Assembly: GCA_039024435.1 (NCBI GenBank)
Contig: JBCCQH010000008.1
Coordinates: 1 to 64,000, forward strand
Direction: 5' to 3'
DNA: 64,000 nt
From: JBCCQH01 sp039024435
Lineage (GTDB): Bacteria; Bacteroidota; Bacteroidia; J057; JADKCL01
A program made the translations under genes and the position numbers. Under the pieces are notes generated by a model. It saw only the letters and a program-made list of their open reading frames with translations, had not been told where the DNA came from and made no database searches. Of this stretch, positions 34,514 through 43,071 are shown one piece after another; the stretch's first letter is position 1; the number at the start of each line of letters is the position of its first letter.

Positions 34514-34671
34514 GGCGGTTTAAATTTAATTCTGCGATTTTGCTATAGCATCTTTTTCTGAACCGCTTCAGCTATTTTCTCACCCATAGCTCGGGCTATG
34601 GACTCCAAAATGAGCTTTGATCGACAAAAAAATCTGCGCTCGGAAATTTCACAAACCAATTTTAAACCGCC
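34514..34671 (-). repeat. MITE-like inverted-repeat element, copy C (158 bp)
   Basis: This is the inverse of the elements at 4.8-5.1 kb. Its ends AGAGGCGGTTTAAA (34511-34524) and TTTAAACCGCCTCT (34661-34674) form a perfect 14-bp inverted repeat if three flanking bases are included. The central palindrome is CCATAGCTCGGGCTATGG (34584-34601): same stem as copy B, different loop. It lies 58 bp after the stop of the helical protein gene. Confidence 0.8.
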
Positions 34672-34743
34672 TCTGAGGGGCCAAAACTGTCCCGCCGAAC
34701 ACCGCAGCCGCCATTTCCGTATAGCCTAAGCAAATCGTTGTCT

Positions 34744-35694
34744 ATGCCGAGAAAACTACCTATCTCCCGTACGATCATCGGTCGCTTTCTCCTGCTCGGA
34801 GGAATGCTACCCGCGGTGCTCGGGTGTGAGCCTCCAGTCGAAAGGGCTGCCCGCTCCTCCCCCGTGACCGCGGTACAAGCTGACCTCATTCCCAGCCAGA
34901 GCTGGAATCCGGGCGAATATGACCGCAGTACGATCCAGCAACGCCGCGCCGCCAAACTCAAAGCCGGCCAGCCCCTCGTCGCCCATGTTCTCGTCCCCCT
35001 TTGCGACAACGCCCACCAAGGCATCGTCCCCGTAAATGCTTCCCTCGGCAATGGCCAAAATCCCCGCACCAACCTCTACTGGGGCGCCGGGTACGGCATC
35101 AAGACCCACTTCAAACGGGCCACCGATTGGGAATTCATTGCCGGGAGCCCCCCCGAAGCAGCTCACTTGCTCGACCGCGCGGTCTTCCGCAAGCAATTTG
35201 CCGGCGGTACCACCCTCTACCTCATTGCCGATGCGTACGATGGTGCCCACATGAAAACCTGCCTGCAAGACTTTTTCCGCGCCGCTGCCGGGCACTCACC
35301 GGGTAAAATTGCCGTCAGCAACGATTCCTTGCCCATTGGTTCGGACGCCGACCTACTCATCCTGAACGGCCACAATGGCCTGATGGACCTCGAAGTGCGC
35401 GTTCCCGAAAACCGAGACGGTCTCCACCGGGACGCCGCCGTCATCGCTTGCTACTCCTATCCCTATTTCGAAAAATCACTGGCACGCACCGGCGCTTACC
35501 CCTTGATCATGACGACCCACTTGCTTGCGCCGGAAGCCTACGTCTTGCGCGCCCTCCTCGACCACTACGGCGCGGGCGAAAACGGAGCCGAAATCCGCAC
35601 CGCGGTGGGCGCGGCCTACCACAAATACCAGAAGTGCGGACTCAAAGGTGCCACCCGTTTATTCCGCACTGGTTGGAAACCCGCCGAAAACTGA
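34744..35694 (+). CDS. putative lipoprotein with possible clan-CD-like His/Cys motif
   Basis: A 316-residue exported protein: signal sequence and lipobox-like VLGC with Cys near residue 28. The mature part contains LVPLCDNAHQGIVPVNASLG, NLYWGAGYGIKTHFKR, then DLLILNGHNGLMD (His near 210) and AAVIACYSYPYFEKSL (Cys near 236). A hydrophobic strand ending in His-x-Gly followed about 25 residues later by a strand ending in Ala-Cys recalls caspase-fold (clan CD) peptidases, although those normally have His-Gly directly. Function is unknown. The ATG at 34744 is preferred over TTG 34738. A small gene and a membrane subtilisin follow in the same orientation with 22-23 bp gaps, suggesting an operon. 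Confidence 0.8.
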   Translation: MPRKLPISRTIIGRFLLLGGMLPAVLGCEPPVERAARSSPVTAVQADLIPSQSWNPGEYDRSTIQQRRAAKLKAGQPLVAHVLVPLCDNAHQGIVPVNASLGNGQNPRTNLYWGAGYGIKTHFKRATDWEFIAGSPPEAAHLLDRAVFRKQFAGGTTLYLIADAYDGAHMKTCLQDFFRAAAGHSPGKIAVSNDSLPIGSDADLLILNGHNGLMDLEVRVPENRDGLHRDAAVIACYSYPYFEKSLARTGAYPLIMTTHLLAPEAYVLRALLDHYGAGENGAEIRTAVGAAYHKYQKCGLKGATRLFRTGWKPAEN

Positions 35695-35716
35695 GATTTC
35701 ACTGAACGATTACGCT

Positions 35717-35947
35717 ATGACAACGCAAAAGATTACCGGAAAAATAACCCATCAGACGACTGAAGGTGGCTTTTGGGGCATCATCAGCGACGACGGCCAG
35801 AGGTACCGCCCCGTCGAAGGCATCCCCCAAGTCTTCCAGAAAGTGGGGCTACAGGTCCAGGCGGAAATTGAGCCTTACGCTGGATTCTCCGTGTTCATGT
35901 GGGGCGAAAATGTCCATTTGCGCAGCATTTCCGCCGGAAACGCCTAA
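35717..35947 (+). CDS. small beta-rich protein of unknown function
   Basis: A 76-residue protein (MTTQKITGKITHQ at the start) with an alternating pattern of short beta strands: ITGKITHQTTEGGFWGIISD, then a loop, VGLQVQAEIEPY and FSVFMWGENVHL. This looks like an OB-fold or cold-shock-like barrel, but no nucleic acid binding motif is evident. It starts 22 bp after the lipoprotein gene and ends 23 bp before the subtilisin gene, so it is likely part of the same operon. Confidence 0.75.
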   Translation: MTTQKITGKITHQTTEGGFWGIISDDGQRYRPVEGIPQVFQKVGLQVQAEIEPYAGFSVFMWGENVHLRSISAGNA

Positions 35948-35970
35948 TCCCTTGCCGAAAACTTATTTCC

Positions 35971-37503
35971 ATGGAAATTACCGCTGAACATATATTTGGT
36001 CCCGTATTCGCGACCGTGGCCATGTTTTTTTACGGCCGCGCCATCGTCGGGCGGGCCAGTGGCCGGCAGATCCGCATCCTACCCGCGCTCATCCTCATCA
36101 TGGGCGCCCTGCTCTTTCAGATTTTGACCACGGATGGAACCATCATCGACGTGGTGTGCCGGGTCCTGCTGAGTTTTGGGGTGGCAATGATCATCGATTC
36201 GCGCTACTTGGCCGCCAAGAAAGAGCACCCCAAAATGTTCTGGGTGCCGGGGCTGCTCGCCCTCATGATCTCGTTTGTGCTTTACTTCTTTGCGTCCCTG
36301 GCCGGGTACACCTCAAATGGGTTTTTTGCCGGAGATGGCGCCCAGGACATCGAGAGCGGGCAGGTACTCATTGAATTGGGGCCGGACGATGCGATCTCCG
36401 AACTGGAAGAAGTACTGGAGAAATACGGTGCTGAATACGGGCGTGCGTTCCCCATGGTGGACCTGGACGAAAATGAGGATCTCGCCCAGACCTACCTGGT
36501 CCGGCTACCGCAGGATCAAGTGGACGCCTTTCTCGCCGAGGTCCGCCGGGACACCGAGAATGTCGACCACAGCGGCTACAATTCGGTGATCCGCCTGAAT
36601 CCGCCCTCGGTTGCTCGCCGAACCGAAACTTCTGTGGAGGGGAATTTTCTGGCGAATGATCCCCAACTGCCCCGCCAGTGGTGGATACGCCGGGATGGCA
36701 ACGCGGTCCACCAATTGCTCCGCAACGCTCGCCCCAAGAAAAAGGCCCGGGTCGCCATCGTGGACACTGGAATCGACAGCGGACATGAGGACCTGCGCGG
36801 AATCTTCAGTAAAAGTCCCGCCGACTCGGATATCCAGGGCCACGGCACCCATTGCGCTGGCCTGGCCGGCGCAGCCACCAACAATGGCGTCGGCATCGCT
36901 TCCTACAATTGGGAAGGCCGATTCGTGGAGGTCCGCGGCTACAAGGGCTTGAGCGACGACGGCAGCGGATCGGTCGAGCAGGTCTCCGAAGCCATCATCC
37001 TCGCTGCCGAGGACGGCGCCGATGTCATTTCTCTCTCGCTGGGCAGCAAAACCGCATTGCCGCCATTTACCGAGCGCGCGGCGATTGAGTACGCCCTGCA
37101 GCGGGGGTGCATCGTCGTAGCCGCCGCCGGCAATAACCGCGGTCTCGACGCGCGGGAACACTCACCCTCAAATATTCCCGGCGTAATCGCCGTCGCCGCC
37201 ACCAATGCCCAGGACCGGCGCGCCCCCTTTTCCAACATCAACACCAAACTGAAAATGCCCCTCGCCGCCCCCGGTATGGACATCTTTTCCACCCTGCCCG
37301 CCGGCAAATATGAATCTTACAGCGGCACCTCAATGGCGACCCCCATCGTGGCGGGAGTCATCGGCATCATGCGGGCATTTGCCCCGGACCTCAGCCCACA
37401 AAAAGCCTGGCGTATCCTACACGATACCGGACGGGAAATCGAGGACTCGCACGAAGTCGGAAAACTGATTCAACCGGCCGCTGCGATCAAAGCGGTGTTG
37501 TAG
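35971..37503 (+). CDS. membrane-anchored subtilisin-like (S8) serine peptidase
   Basis: A 510-residue protein. Residues 1-115 hold four probable transmembrane helices (for example FGPVFATVAMFFYGRAIVG and MFWVPGLLALMISFVLYFF). A propeptide-like domain follows (about 125-215), then the S8 catalytic domain with Asp in VAIVDTGIDSGHED (about 265), His in GHGTHCAGLAGA (about 293) and Ser in SGTSMATPIVAGV (about 454), plus the oxyanion Asn region AAAGNN. All triad residues are present. A polytopic N-terminal anchor on a subtilase is unusual. Which side of the membrane the peptidase faces depends on the helix count. It ends a three-gene set with a lipoprotein and a small beta protein. Confidence 0.92.
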   Translation: MEITAEHIFGPVFATVAMFFYGRAIVGRASGRQIRILPALILIMGALLFQILTTDGTIIDVVCRVLLSFGVAMIIDSRYLAAKKEHPKMFWVPGLLALMISFVLYFFASLAGYTSNGFFAGDGAQDIESGQVLIELGPDDAISELEEVLEKYGAEYGRAFPMVDLDENEDLAQTYLVRLPQDQVDAFLAEVRRDTENVDHSGYNSVIRLNPPSVARRTETSVEGNFLANDPQLPRQWWIRRDGNAVHQLLRNARPKKKARVAIVDTGIDSGHEDLRGIFSKSPADSDIQGHGTHCAGLAGAATNNGVGIASYNWEGRFVEVRGYKGLSDDGSGSVEQVSEAIILAAEDGADVISLSLGSKTALPPFTERAAIEYALQRGCIVVAAAGNNRGLDAREHSPSNIPGVIAVAATNAQDRRAPFSNINTKLKMPLAAPGMDIFSTLPAGKYESYSGTSMATPIVAGVIGIMRAFAPDLSPQKAWRILHDTGREIEDSHEVGKLIQPAAAIKAVL

Positions 37504-37741
37504 GATGGAGGCAGTTCCAAAACGCAGCGATCCTATCGAGATAAGCGAATCAAAATACTACCGGATCAGAATCACCGCTGGGGGCAAGCAACACAAACCG
37601 ATTAGTTATTCACAGATTCAGTGTGTATCAACTTCAGTGTAAAATCCATATCATCTGCGTTATTTTAGTGATCGACGGTGGATTAGATTGAATTAAAACG
37701 TCAGCAAAGAAGACAAATTATGTCAACCGACCCGAGCAAGT

Positions 37742-38589
37742 ATGAATGCTAGCGTAACAGTCATGGGAGACATCCAAAGCGTATTTCATTTTGACAATGG
37801 ACAAGATAACTTTGAGTCCTTTAGCTTGGAAAACGGCTTCACTTACTGGTGGGCATCTGACCTGATGCGCTTCCTGGGCTACGAAACTACTACGTCGTTC
37901 AACAAAGCGATCAACAAAGCGATGACGACTTGCAATACGCTCAATATTCCCATCATTGACAATTTTGTGCAAGCGCAAAGAATAGTTGATGGGCAGAACA
38001 CCTTGGACTGGAAACTATCCCGATTTGCTTGTTATCTAACTACTATGAATGGGGATTCAAAGAAGCCCCAAGTTGCGGAAGCCCAAGCATATTTTGCTAC
38101 AATTGCAGGAGCGGTACAGAATTATATTGAGGAAGCAAACAAAGTCGAACGTTTAATTGCTCGTGAAGAGGTTTCGGAACGAGAAAAGAGCCTTACCGGA
38201 GTCGCTTATCAAGCCGGCGTTAGAAATTATGCCTTCTTCCAAAAAGCAGGCTACCGCGGCAAGTACAACAAAAATATAAACTCTTTAAAAGTCATCCGAG
38301 GGGTCGATAAGAAACGCTCCCTACTTGATTTCATGGGCAAAGAAGAACTTGCCGCCAACTTGTTTCGAATCACACAAACTGAATTGAAAATTAAAAATGA
38401 CAATGTCCAAGGGCAAAATCGACTTGAAAATACCGCTGAGCAAGTAGGAAGAAAAGTCCGGGAGTCGATAATTGAAATAAGTGGAACTGCTCCCGAGGAT
38501 TGCCACCGGCAAACGACATTCGGGAAGTAAAGAAGGAATTGAAACGAAAAAACCGTGAACTGAAGAAAATAGACAAGAAAAAGCCGTGA
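37742..38589 (+). pseudogene. dinD: DinD-like DNA-damage-inducible protein gene with frameshifted 3' end
   Basis: The intact frame 37742-38530 encodes 262 residues like DinD: SLENGFTYWWASDLMRFLGY, FNKAINKAM, YFATIAGAVQ, VAYQAGVRNYAFFQKAGYRG and LFRITQTELKI. At about 38500 the family ending breaks: after GTAPED the frame runs into CHRQTTFGK and stops. Reading on from 38500 in another frame restores LPPANDIREVKKELKRKNRE and a Lys-rich tail to the TGA at 38589, the normal DinD C-terminus. One base therefore appears to be missing, either a real indel or a sequencing error. Only the last 30 residues are affected, so the protein might still work. The gene and its flanks are AT-rich compared with neighbours. 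Confidence 0.8.
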
Positions 38590-38832
38590 TTGTACCACGT
38601 TCAATACCTAGCGATCTTCAGTAAATTATTTCCGTACACTTAATGCAGGGAATCAATTCGGAGGAAGGTGTAGTCTAAAGCTTAGATAAATTCCTCCCCT
38701 TCGCCAGATACACCGTATTAAGGCGCCAAAAATAAAGATCATTTCTCAATCTCAAGTTCGCCAGTTCTCTTGCTGATCCCCAGCTGGCCGGCCCCAATTT
38801 CCCCTTCTCCTTCCCATTTCCGATATTCGTGC

Positions 38833-39660
38833 ATGCAAATCCGACTTCTATTCCTCGGCCTCCTCATACTCGCCCTTTCCGCTTGCGCCCCCCAATCCCA
38901 AACGGACCAAGCAGATAGCGAAGCACCCGATGCCGCCTCGACCCTCACCGAAGTCAAAATCACTTTCCGCACCGGAGAACGGTTCAACTTTACCGATCCC
39001 ACCAGCCTCAAATATTGTGCTTCTTTGATCAGCGACCGATCCGCCCCGCTTTTCAAATGCGGCTACGACGGGTCCATCACTTTCCTCGAAGGGGAAACCG
39101 TGCGGCGGACTGCCGAGTTCAATCTGCGGGAATCCTGCCGCCACATCGTCTTCACCGAAAAGGAGCAAGTACAATCGCGCGAAATGAGCATCGCCGGTTA
39201 CCGCTTTTTGGAGGGACTGCGGCCCGATGGCGTCGGCGCCCCCGGCGCCCTCTCCGACCTGAACTGGATCCTGGGGAAGTGGCGCTACACCGAGGGCAAA
39301 GGGACGGTCTCTTACGAAACCTGGGAAAAACGCAGCGAAAATGCCTACGCTGGCGTCGCCTACACCCTCAACAATGGGGACACCAGTTTCGTCGAGCAAA
39401 TCGAATTGGTGCAGGAAGGCAACGAGATCTTTTACATCCCTACCGTCCCCGAAAACCAGGGTCCGGTACGCTTCCGGATGATCACCCACGGCAAAACGAG
39501 CGCCGTATTCGACAATCCTGGACACGATTTTCCCCAGACGATTTCCTACCAAGTAACCGAGGACAGCATCCTGCACGCCCGCATCTCCGGGGTCCGGATC
39601 CTCCCCGATGGCAGCCAAGAACCCGGCTTCAGCGACTTCTACATGAACAGAATCCGCTGA
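38833..39660 (+). CDS. lipoprotein with DUF6265-like C-terminal domain
   Basis: A 275-residue lipoprotein: signal peptide with lipobox LSAC (Cys near 18) followed by a polar Asp/Ser/Thr-rich linker. The N-terminal half (about 35-130) has several Cys residues and no recognised domain. The C-terminal half (about 140-270) fits the DUF6265 pattern: LNWILGKWRY, YETWEKRSENAYAGVAYTL, RFRMITHGKTSAVFDNPGHDFPQ. Such domains are probably lipocalin-like beta barrels of unknown ligand. The ATG at 38833 places the signal peptide at the N-terminus. Confidence 0.85.
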   Translation: MQIRLLFLGLLILALSACAPQSQTDQADSEAPDAASTLTEVKITFRTGERFNFTDPTSLKYCASLISDRSAPLFKCGYDGSITFLEGETVRRTAEFNLRESCRHIVFTEKEQVQSREMSIAGYRFLEGLRPDGVGAPGALSDLNWILGKWRYTEGKGTVSYETWEKRSENAYAGVAYTLNNGDTSFVEQIELVQEGNEIFYIPTVPENQGPVRFRMITHGKTSAVFDNPGHDFPQTISYQVTEDSILHARISGVRILPDGSQEPGFSDFYMNRIR

Positions 39661-39779
39661 TTTCCGTTTTTAATGATTGTAAACGACGGTTCCACCGCTG
39701 AATTTCCGCAAGAGGAAATATTCCGCGATATTTGCCGTACCAATTCAGAATCCTAAGATTTGACTACAATTACGGAAGA

Positions 39780-42230
39780 GTGCTCGCTGAAATCTCCACT
39801 TTCCGATTCATTTTAACGCTCGCCGGCCTGTTCTTGGCGGCGGCCCTCCACGCCAATACCCCCAAGGTCAAGGCGGTGGGAGCGGCCCGTACGGCCGAGT
39901 CTCCTGTCATGGACGGGCGCCTCGACGAAGCGATCTGGCGTCGGGCCCCCGTCGCCACCGACTTTGTCCAAACTCAGCCGGTCAATGGCGCCCCCGCCTC
40001 CCAAAAAAGTGAAGTTCGGGTCCTCTACAATGACCAATCCGTTTTCATCGGTGCGATGCTGTACGACACCGCGCCGGACAGCATTCTCCAGCAGTTGAGC
40101 AAGCGCGACGTCGGCGACCGCGCCAACACCGACTACTTCTCCGTGATGTTTGACACCTACGACGACGATCAAAACGCATTCAACTTTTCGGTCTCGGCTG
40201 CGGGGGTCCAAACCGATTCCCGGGTCTCCCAGGTGGGCGAAGACGTGGTTTGGGACGCGGTATGGCGCAGTGAAGTGCGCATCGTCGACAATGGCTGGAT
40301 CGTCGAAATGGAAATCCCCTACTCCGCCCTGCGCTTCTCAAAAAAGCCGATCCAGGACTGGGGCATGCAGTTTCAGCGAATCATCCGGCGCAACCGCGAA
40401 ACGACGTACTGGAATTTTGTCGACCGCGCGGTCGAAGGTGTCGTGAACCAGTTTGGTTCATTGCAGGGCTTAGAGGGGATCGAACCTCCGGTGCGCCTGG
40501 CCCTGACCCCGTACATCTCGGCCTATGCGCAACGCTTTTCGCCGGGCAATGACGCCAGTCTTACCGGGGAAACGGATTTTTCCTTTGCCGCCGGGGCCGA
40601 CTTGAAATTGGGCATCAGCGAAGCGTTTACCCTGGACATGACCCTGGTCCCCGACTTCGGGCAGGTCGTTGCCGACAACCAAGTGCTCAACCTCTCGCCT
40701 TTCGAAGTGCGGTTCCAGGAAAACCGCCAGTTCTTCACCGAAGGCACCGAACTGTTCAACATCGCAGGGGTATTTTATTCCCGGCGCATCGGCGGAACAC
40801 CCCGCAATCGCTCCGCCGCCTTTGATTCCTTGCGGACGGGAGACTCGCTGGTCAGCAATCCCAGCACCACCCGCCTGCTGAATGCCTTTAAAATTTCCGG
40901 CCGCACCAAAGGCAAAACTGGCCTGGGGGTATTCAATGCCGTCACCGCCCCCAGCCGCGCAGTGATCGCCGGCGAGGAGGGCAACCGCGAAGTCGTCACC
41001 CAAGCCCTCACCAACTACAGCGTGCTGGTGGCCGACCAGTCATTTGCCGCCAATTCTTACGCCAGTTTCATCAACACCAACCGCATCGAGGCGGACGGTT
41101 TCATGGGCAATGTCAGCGCCGCCCGTTTCAAACTGGCCGACAACACAAACACCTGGTTCATCCAGGGCGAACTGGCTTCCAGCCAGCGCTGGCAAAAGGT
41201 CAACCGGGGCGACCCCGAACTCGGCTACAAATACTGGTACCGCCTGGGCAAAAGCAGCGGCAACTTTATTTTCAACCTCGGCCAGAACGTCGAGAGCGCC
41301 CAGTACAATCCCAATGACATGGGCTTCCTGATGGCTCCGAATGAGTTCACCGACTTTGCCCGGGCGGAATACAACCTCTACCGGCCAATCTGGAAATTTC
41401 TCGCCTTTGGCAACAGCGTTGAGTTGCGGCACAATAGCCTCTACGCTCCCCGCCGCTACGCCAATGTCAGCGTGAATTACCGCAATTGGTTCCAACTGAA
41501 GACCTTCGATTTCTTCGGCACCTGGTTCAATGCGGAACCGTTTGACAACTTCGACTTCTTTGAGTCGCGGGTGATCGGGCGTGCCTTTGCCCGGCCTGCC
41601 GCCTGGTCCACCGGGGGATTTTTCTCCTCTAATTACGCCCGCCGCTTTGCCCTGGACTTCGAGTGGGAGTTCGGCGGCCGCCCCGAATGGCGGCAGAACT
41701 GGCGCAATTTCCGGTTCTCGCCTCGCTTCCGCTTCAATGACAAACTGCAGGTCGTCCTGGACAATTATTTCAACACCGTGGACAATGACAAAGGCTTTGT
41801 CACCTTTGACGACGACGGCAACAGCCTGATCGGTACGCGGAACCGCAATGACCTAGAATCGATCCTGAACGTCGACTACACCTTTACCAATCGGATTGCA
41901 CTCAGTTTTCGCGCCCGCCACTACTGGAGCCGGGTCACCTACCGCAACATTGAGCTACTGGGTCGAGAGGGCTACCTGGAAAATACGCCTTACGACCAGG
42001 AGCACGACATCAACTTCAATGTCTTTAACATTGACTGTGTGTTCCAATGGCGCTACGCGCCCGGCAGTGACCTGTTCATTGTCTGGAAAAACAACATCCT
42101 GGAATCGGGAGATACACCGATCAACGGGTACTTCCAAAACCTGGGCAATACTTTTACCTCACCGCAGACCAACTCGCTTTCCATTCGCCTGCTGTACTGG
42201 CTCGATTTTGCGCGTTTTCAGCGAAAATAA
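39780..42230 (+). CDS. DUF5916 family outer-membrane-associated protein with CBM9-like domain
   Basis: About 816 residues, exported by an N-terminal signal (FRFILTLAGLFLAAALHA). Residues about 25-220 form a CBM9/DOMON-like beta sandwich that begins SPVMDGRLDEAIWRRAP and includes YFSVMFDTYDDDQNAFNFSV. The rest is a DUF5916 region rich in amphipathic beta strands with alternating aromatic residues and ends in an Arg/Phe-containing strand, suggesting an outer-membrane barrel. There is no TonB box or plug domain, so it is not a typical TonB receptor. The start is uncertain: GTG 39780 gives a clean signal peptide, TTG 39732 a 16-residue longer protein. Ligand unknown. Confidence 0.82.
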   Translation: MLAEISTFRFILTLAGLFLAAALHANTPKVKAVGAARTAESPVMDGRLDEAIWRRAPVATDFVQTQPVNGAPASQKSEVRVLYNDQSVFIGAMLYDTAPDSILQQLSKRDVGDRANTDYFSVMFDTYDDDQNAFNFSVSAAGVQTDSRVSQVGEDVVWDAVWRSEVRIVDNGWIVEMEIPYSALRFSKKPIQDWGMQFQRIIRRNRETTYWNFVDRAVEGVVNQFGSLQGLEGIEPPVRLALTPYISAYAQRFSPGNDASLTGETDFSFAAGADLKLGISEAFTLDMTLVPDFGQVVADNQVLNLSPFEVRFQENRQFFTEGTELFNIAGVFYSRRIGGTPRNRSAAFDSLRTGDSLVSNPSTTRLLNAFKISGRTKGKTGLGVFNAVTAPSRAVIAGEEGNREVVTQALTNYSVLVADQSFAANSYASFINTNRIEADGFMGNVSAARFKLADNTNTWFIQGELASSQRWQKVNRGDPELGYKYWYRLGKSSGNFIFNLGQNVESAQYNPNDMGFLMAPNEFTDFARAEYNLYRPIWKFLAFGNSVELRHNSLYAPRRYANVSVNYRNWFQLKTFDFFGTWFNAEPFDNFDFFESRVIGRAFARPAAWSTGGFFSSNYARRFALDFEWEFGGRPEWRQNWRNFRFSPRFRFNDKLQVVLDNYFNTVDNDKGFVTFDDDGNSLIGTRNRNDLESILNVDYTFTNRIALSFRARHYWSRVTYRNIELLGREGYLENTPYDQEHDINFNVFNIDCVFQWRYAPGSDLFIVWKNNILESGDTPINGYFQNLGNTFTSPQTNSLSIRLLYWLDFARFQRK

Positions 42231-42421
42231 GCGACAAACTCCGGCCATTTCCTACGTCCCACCAACCTAATTTCCGCCGGCTGCGTACAGACTTCTGTTG
42301 GTTATAGCTGGCCCACTTGACTTGGAGTTTCCCCGGTTGACAGATTCGTCTGGCTGTAGCTGCGCGTTGTTACCTGATTACATTAGCCCATCTTAGAGAC
42401 CACCGGGAAATCCGTAGTCGA

Positions 42422-43063
42422 ATGCAGAACCCCCAGGAAAGACCTACGTACGAAATCCTTCGCACCCAGCGGGAAGCCGCCGTGGAAGTGATCTACGAAC
42501 GCTACGGCAAGAAGCTTTACTCCTACGCCATCAACAGTTGGCACCTGGATGAAGACACCACCTGGGAGATCGTTTACGAAACTTTGTACAAAACGATTGC
42601 GAAGATTGACAACTACGAATTCACCTCGGAAAAGAAATTTGGGAGCTTTCTGTTCACCATCTTTTGCAACAACCTGCGCCGGCACTACCGCGACAAAAAG
42701 AAGCGCGAAGAGCGACTGAGTTTCAGCACGTTCAACGAGCAAAATTTCGAAGCGGCCAAAAGTGACCCTGAACTGTACACCGAGCGCAAGGTCCAGGAGC
42801 AAATGGTAGAAGCCTCGCTGCAAAGTTACCGACAGCCGGAAACCCCCGAAGACAGTCTCATGAAAATCATGGAGGCTTGCCTAGCTAAAATGCAAGATTG
42901 GGAGCGTATCCTGCTCTTGCTGCGCAGCCAGGATATGCCATACGGCGAAATCGCCAAGTATGTCAGTAAGCCCGCTGACCAGCTCAAAGTATACTACCAG
43001 CGGGCCCGGAAAAAACTTGAAAAACTGATCGAAGTCGAACTGACCTCGACCAGTCAGGACTAA
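42422..43063 (+). CDS. ECF-type RNA polymerase sigma factor
   Basis: A 213-residue sigma-70 family protein. Region 2 lies at about 15-100 (AAVEVIYERYGKKLYSYA, then FGSFLFTIFCNNLRRHYRDK) and region 4 at about 140-205 (CLAKMQDWERILLLLRSQ, MPYGEIAKYVSKPADQLKVY, YQRARKKLEKLI). The linker between them is longer than usual and acidic. The next gene, 8 bp downstream, encodes a membrane protein with a cytoplasmic N-terminus, the arrangement expected for a sigma/anti-sigma pair. Confidence 0.88.
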   Translation: MQNPQERPTYEILRTQREAAVEVIYERYGKKLYSYAINSWHLDEDTTWEIVYETLYKTIAKIDNYEFTSEKKFGSFLFTIFCNNLRRHYRDKKKREERLSFSTFNEQNFEAAKSDPELYTERKVQEQMVEASLQSYRQPETPEDSLMKIMEACLAKMQDWERILLLLRSQDMPYGEIAKYVSKPADQLKVYYQRARKKLEKLIEVELTSTSQD

Positions 43064-43071
43064 GCAACGCA

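Noticed and set aside
39780..42230. TonB-dependent receptor
   Set aside because: The barrel-like part is present, but no plug domain or TonB box is seen and the N-terminal domain is CBM9-like, matching DUF5916.
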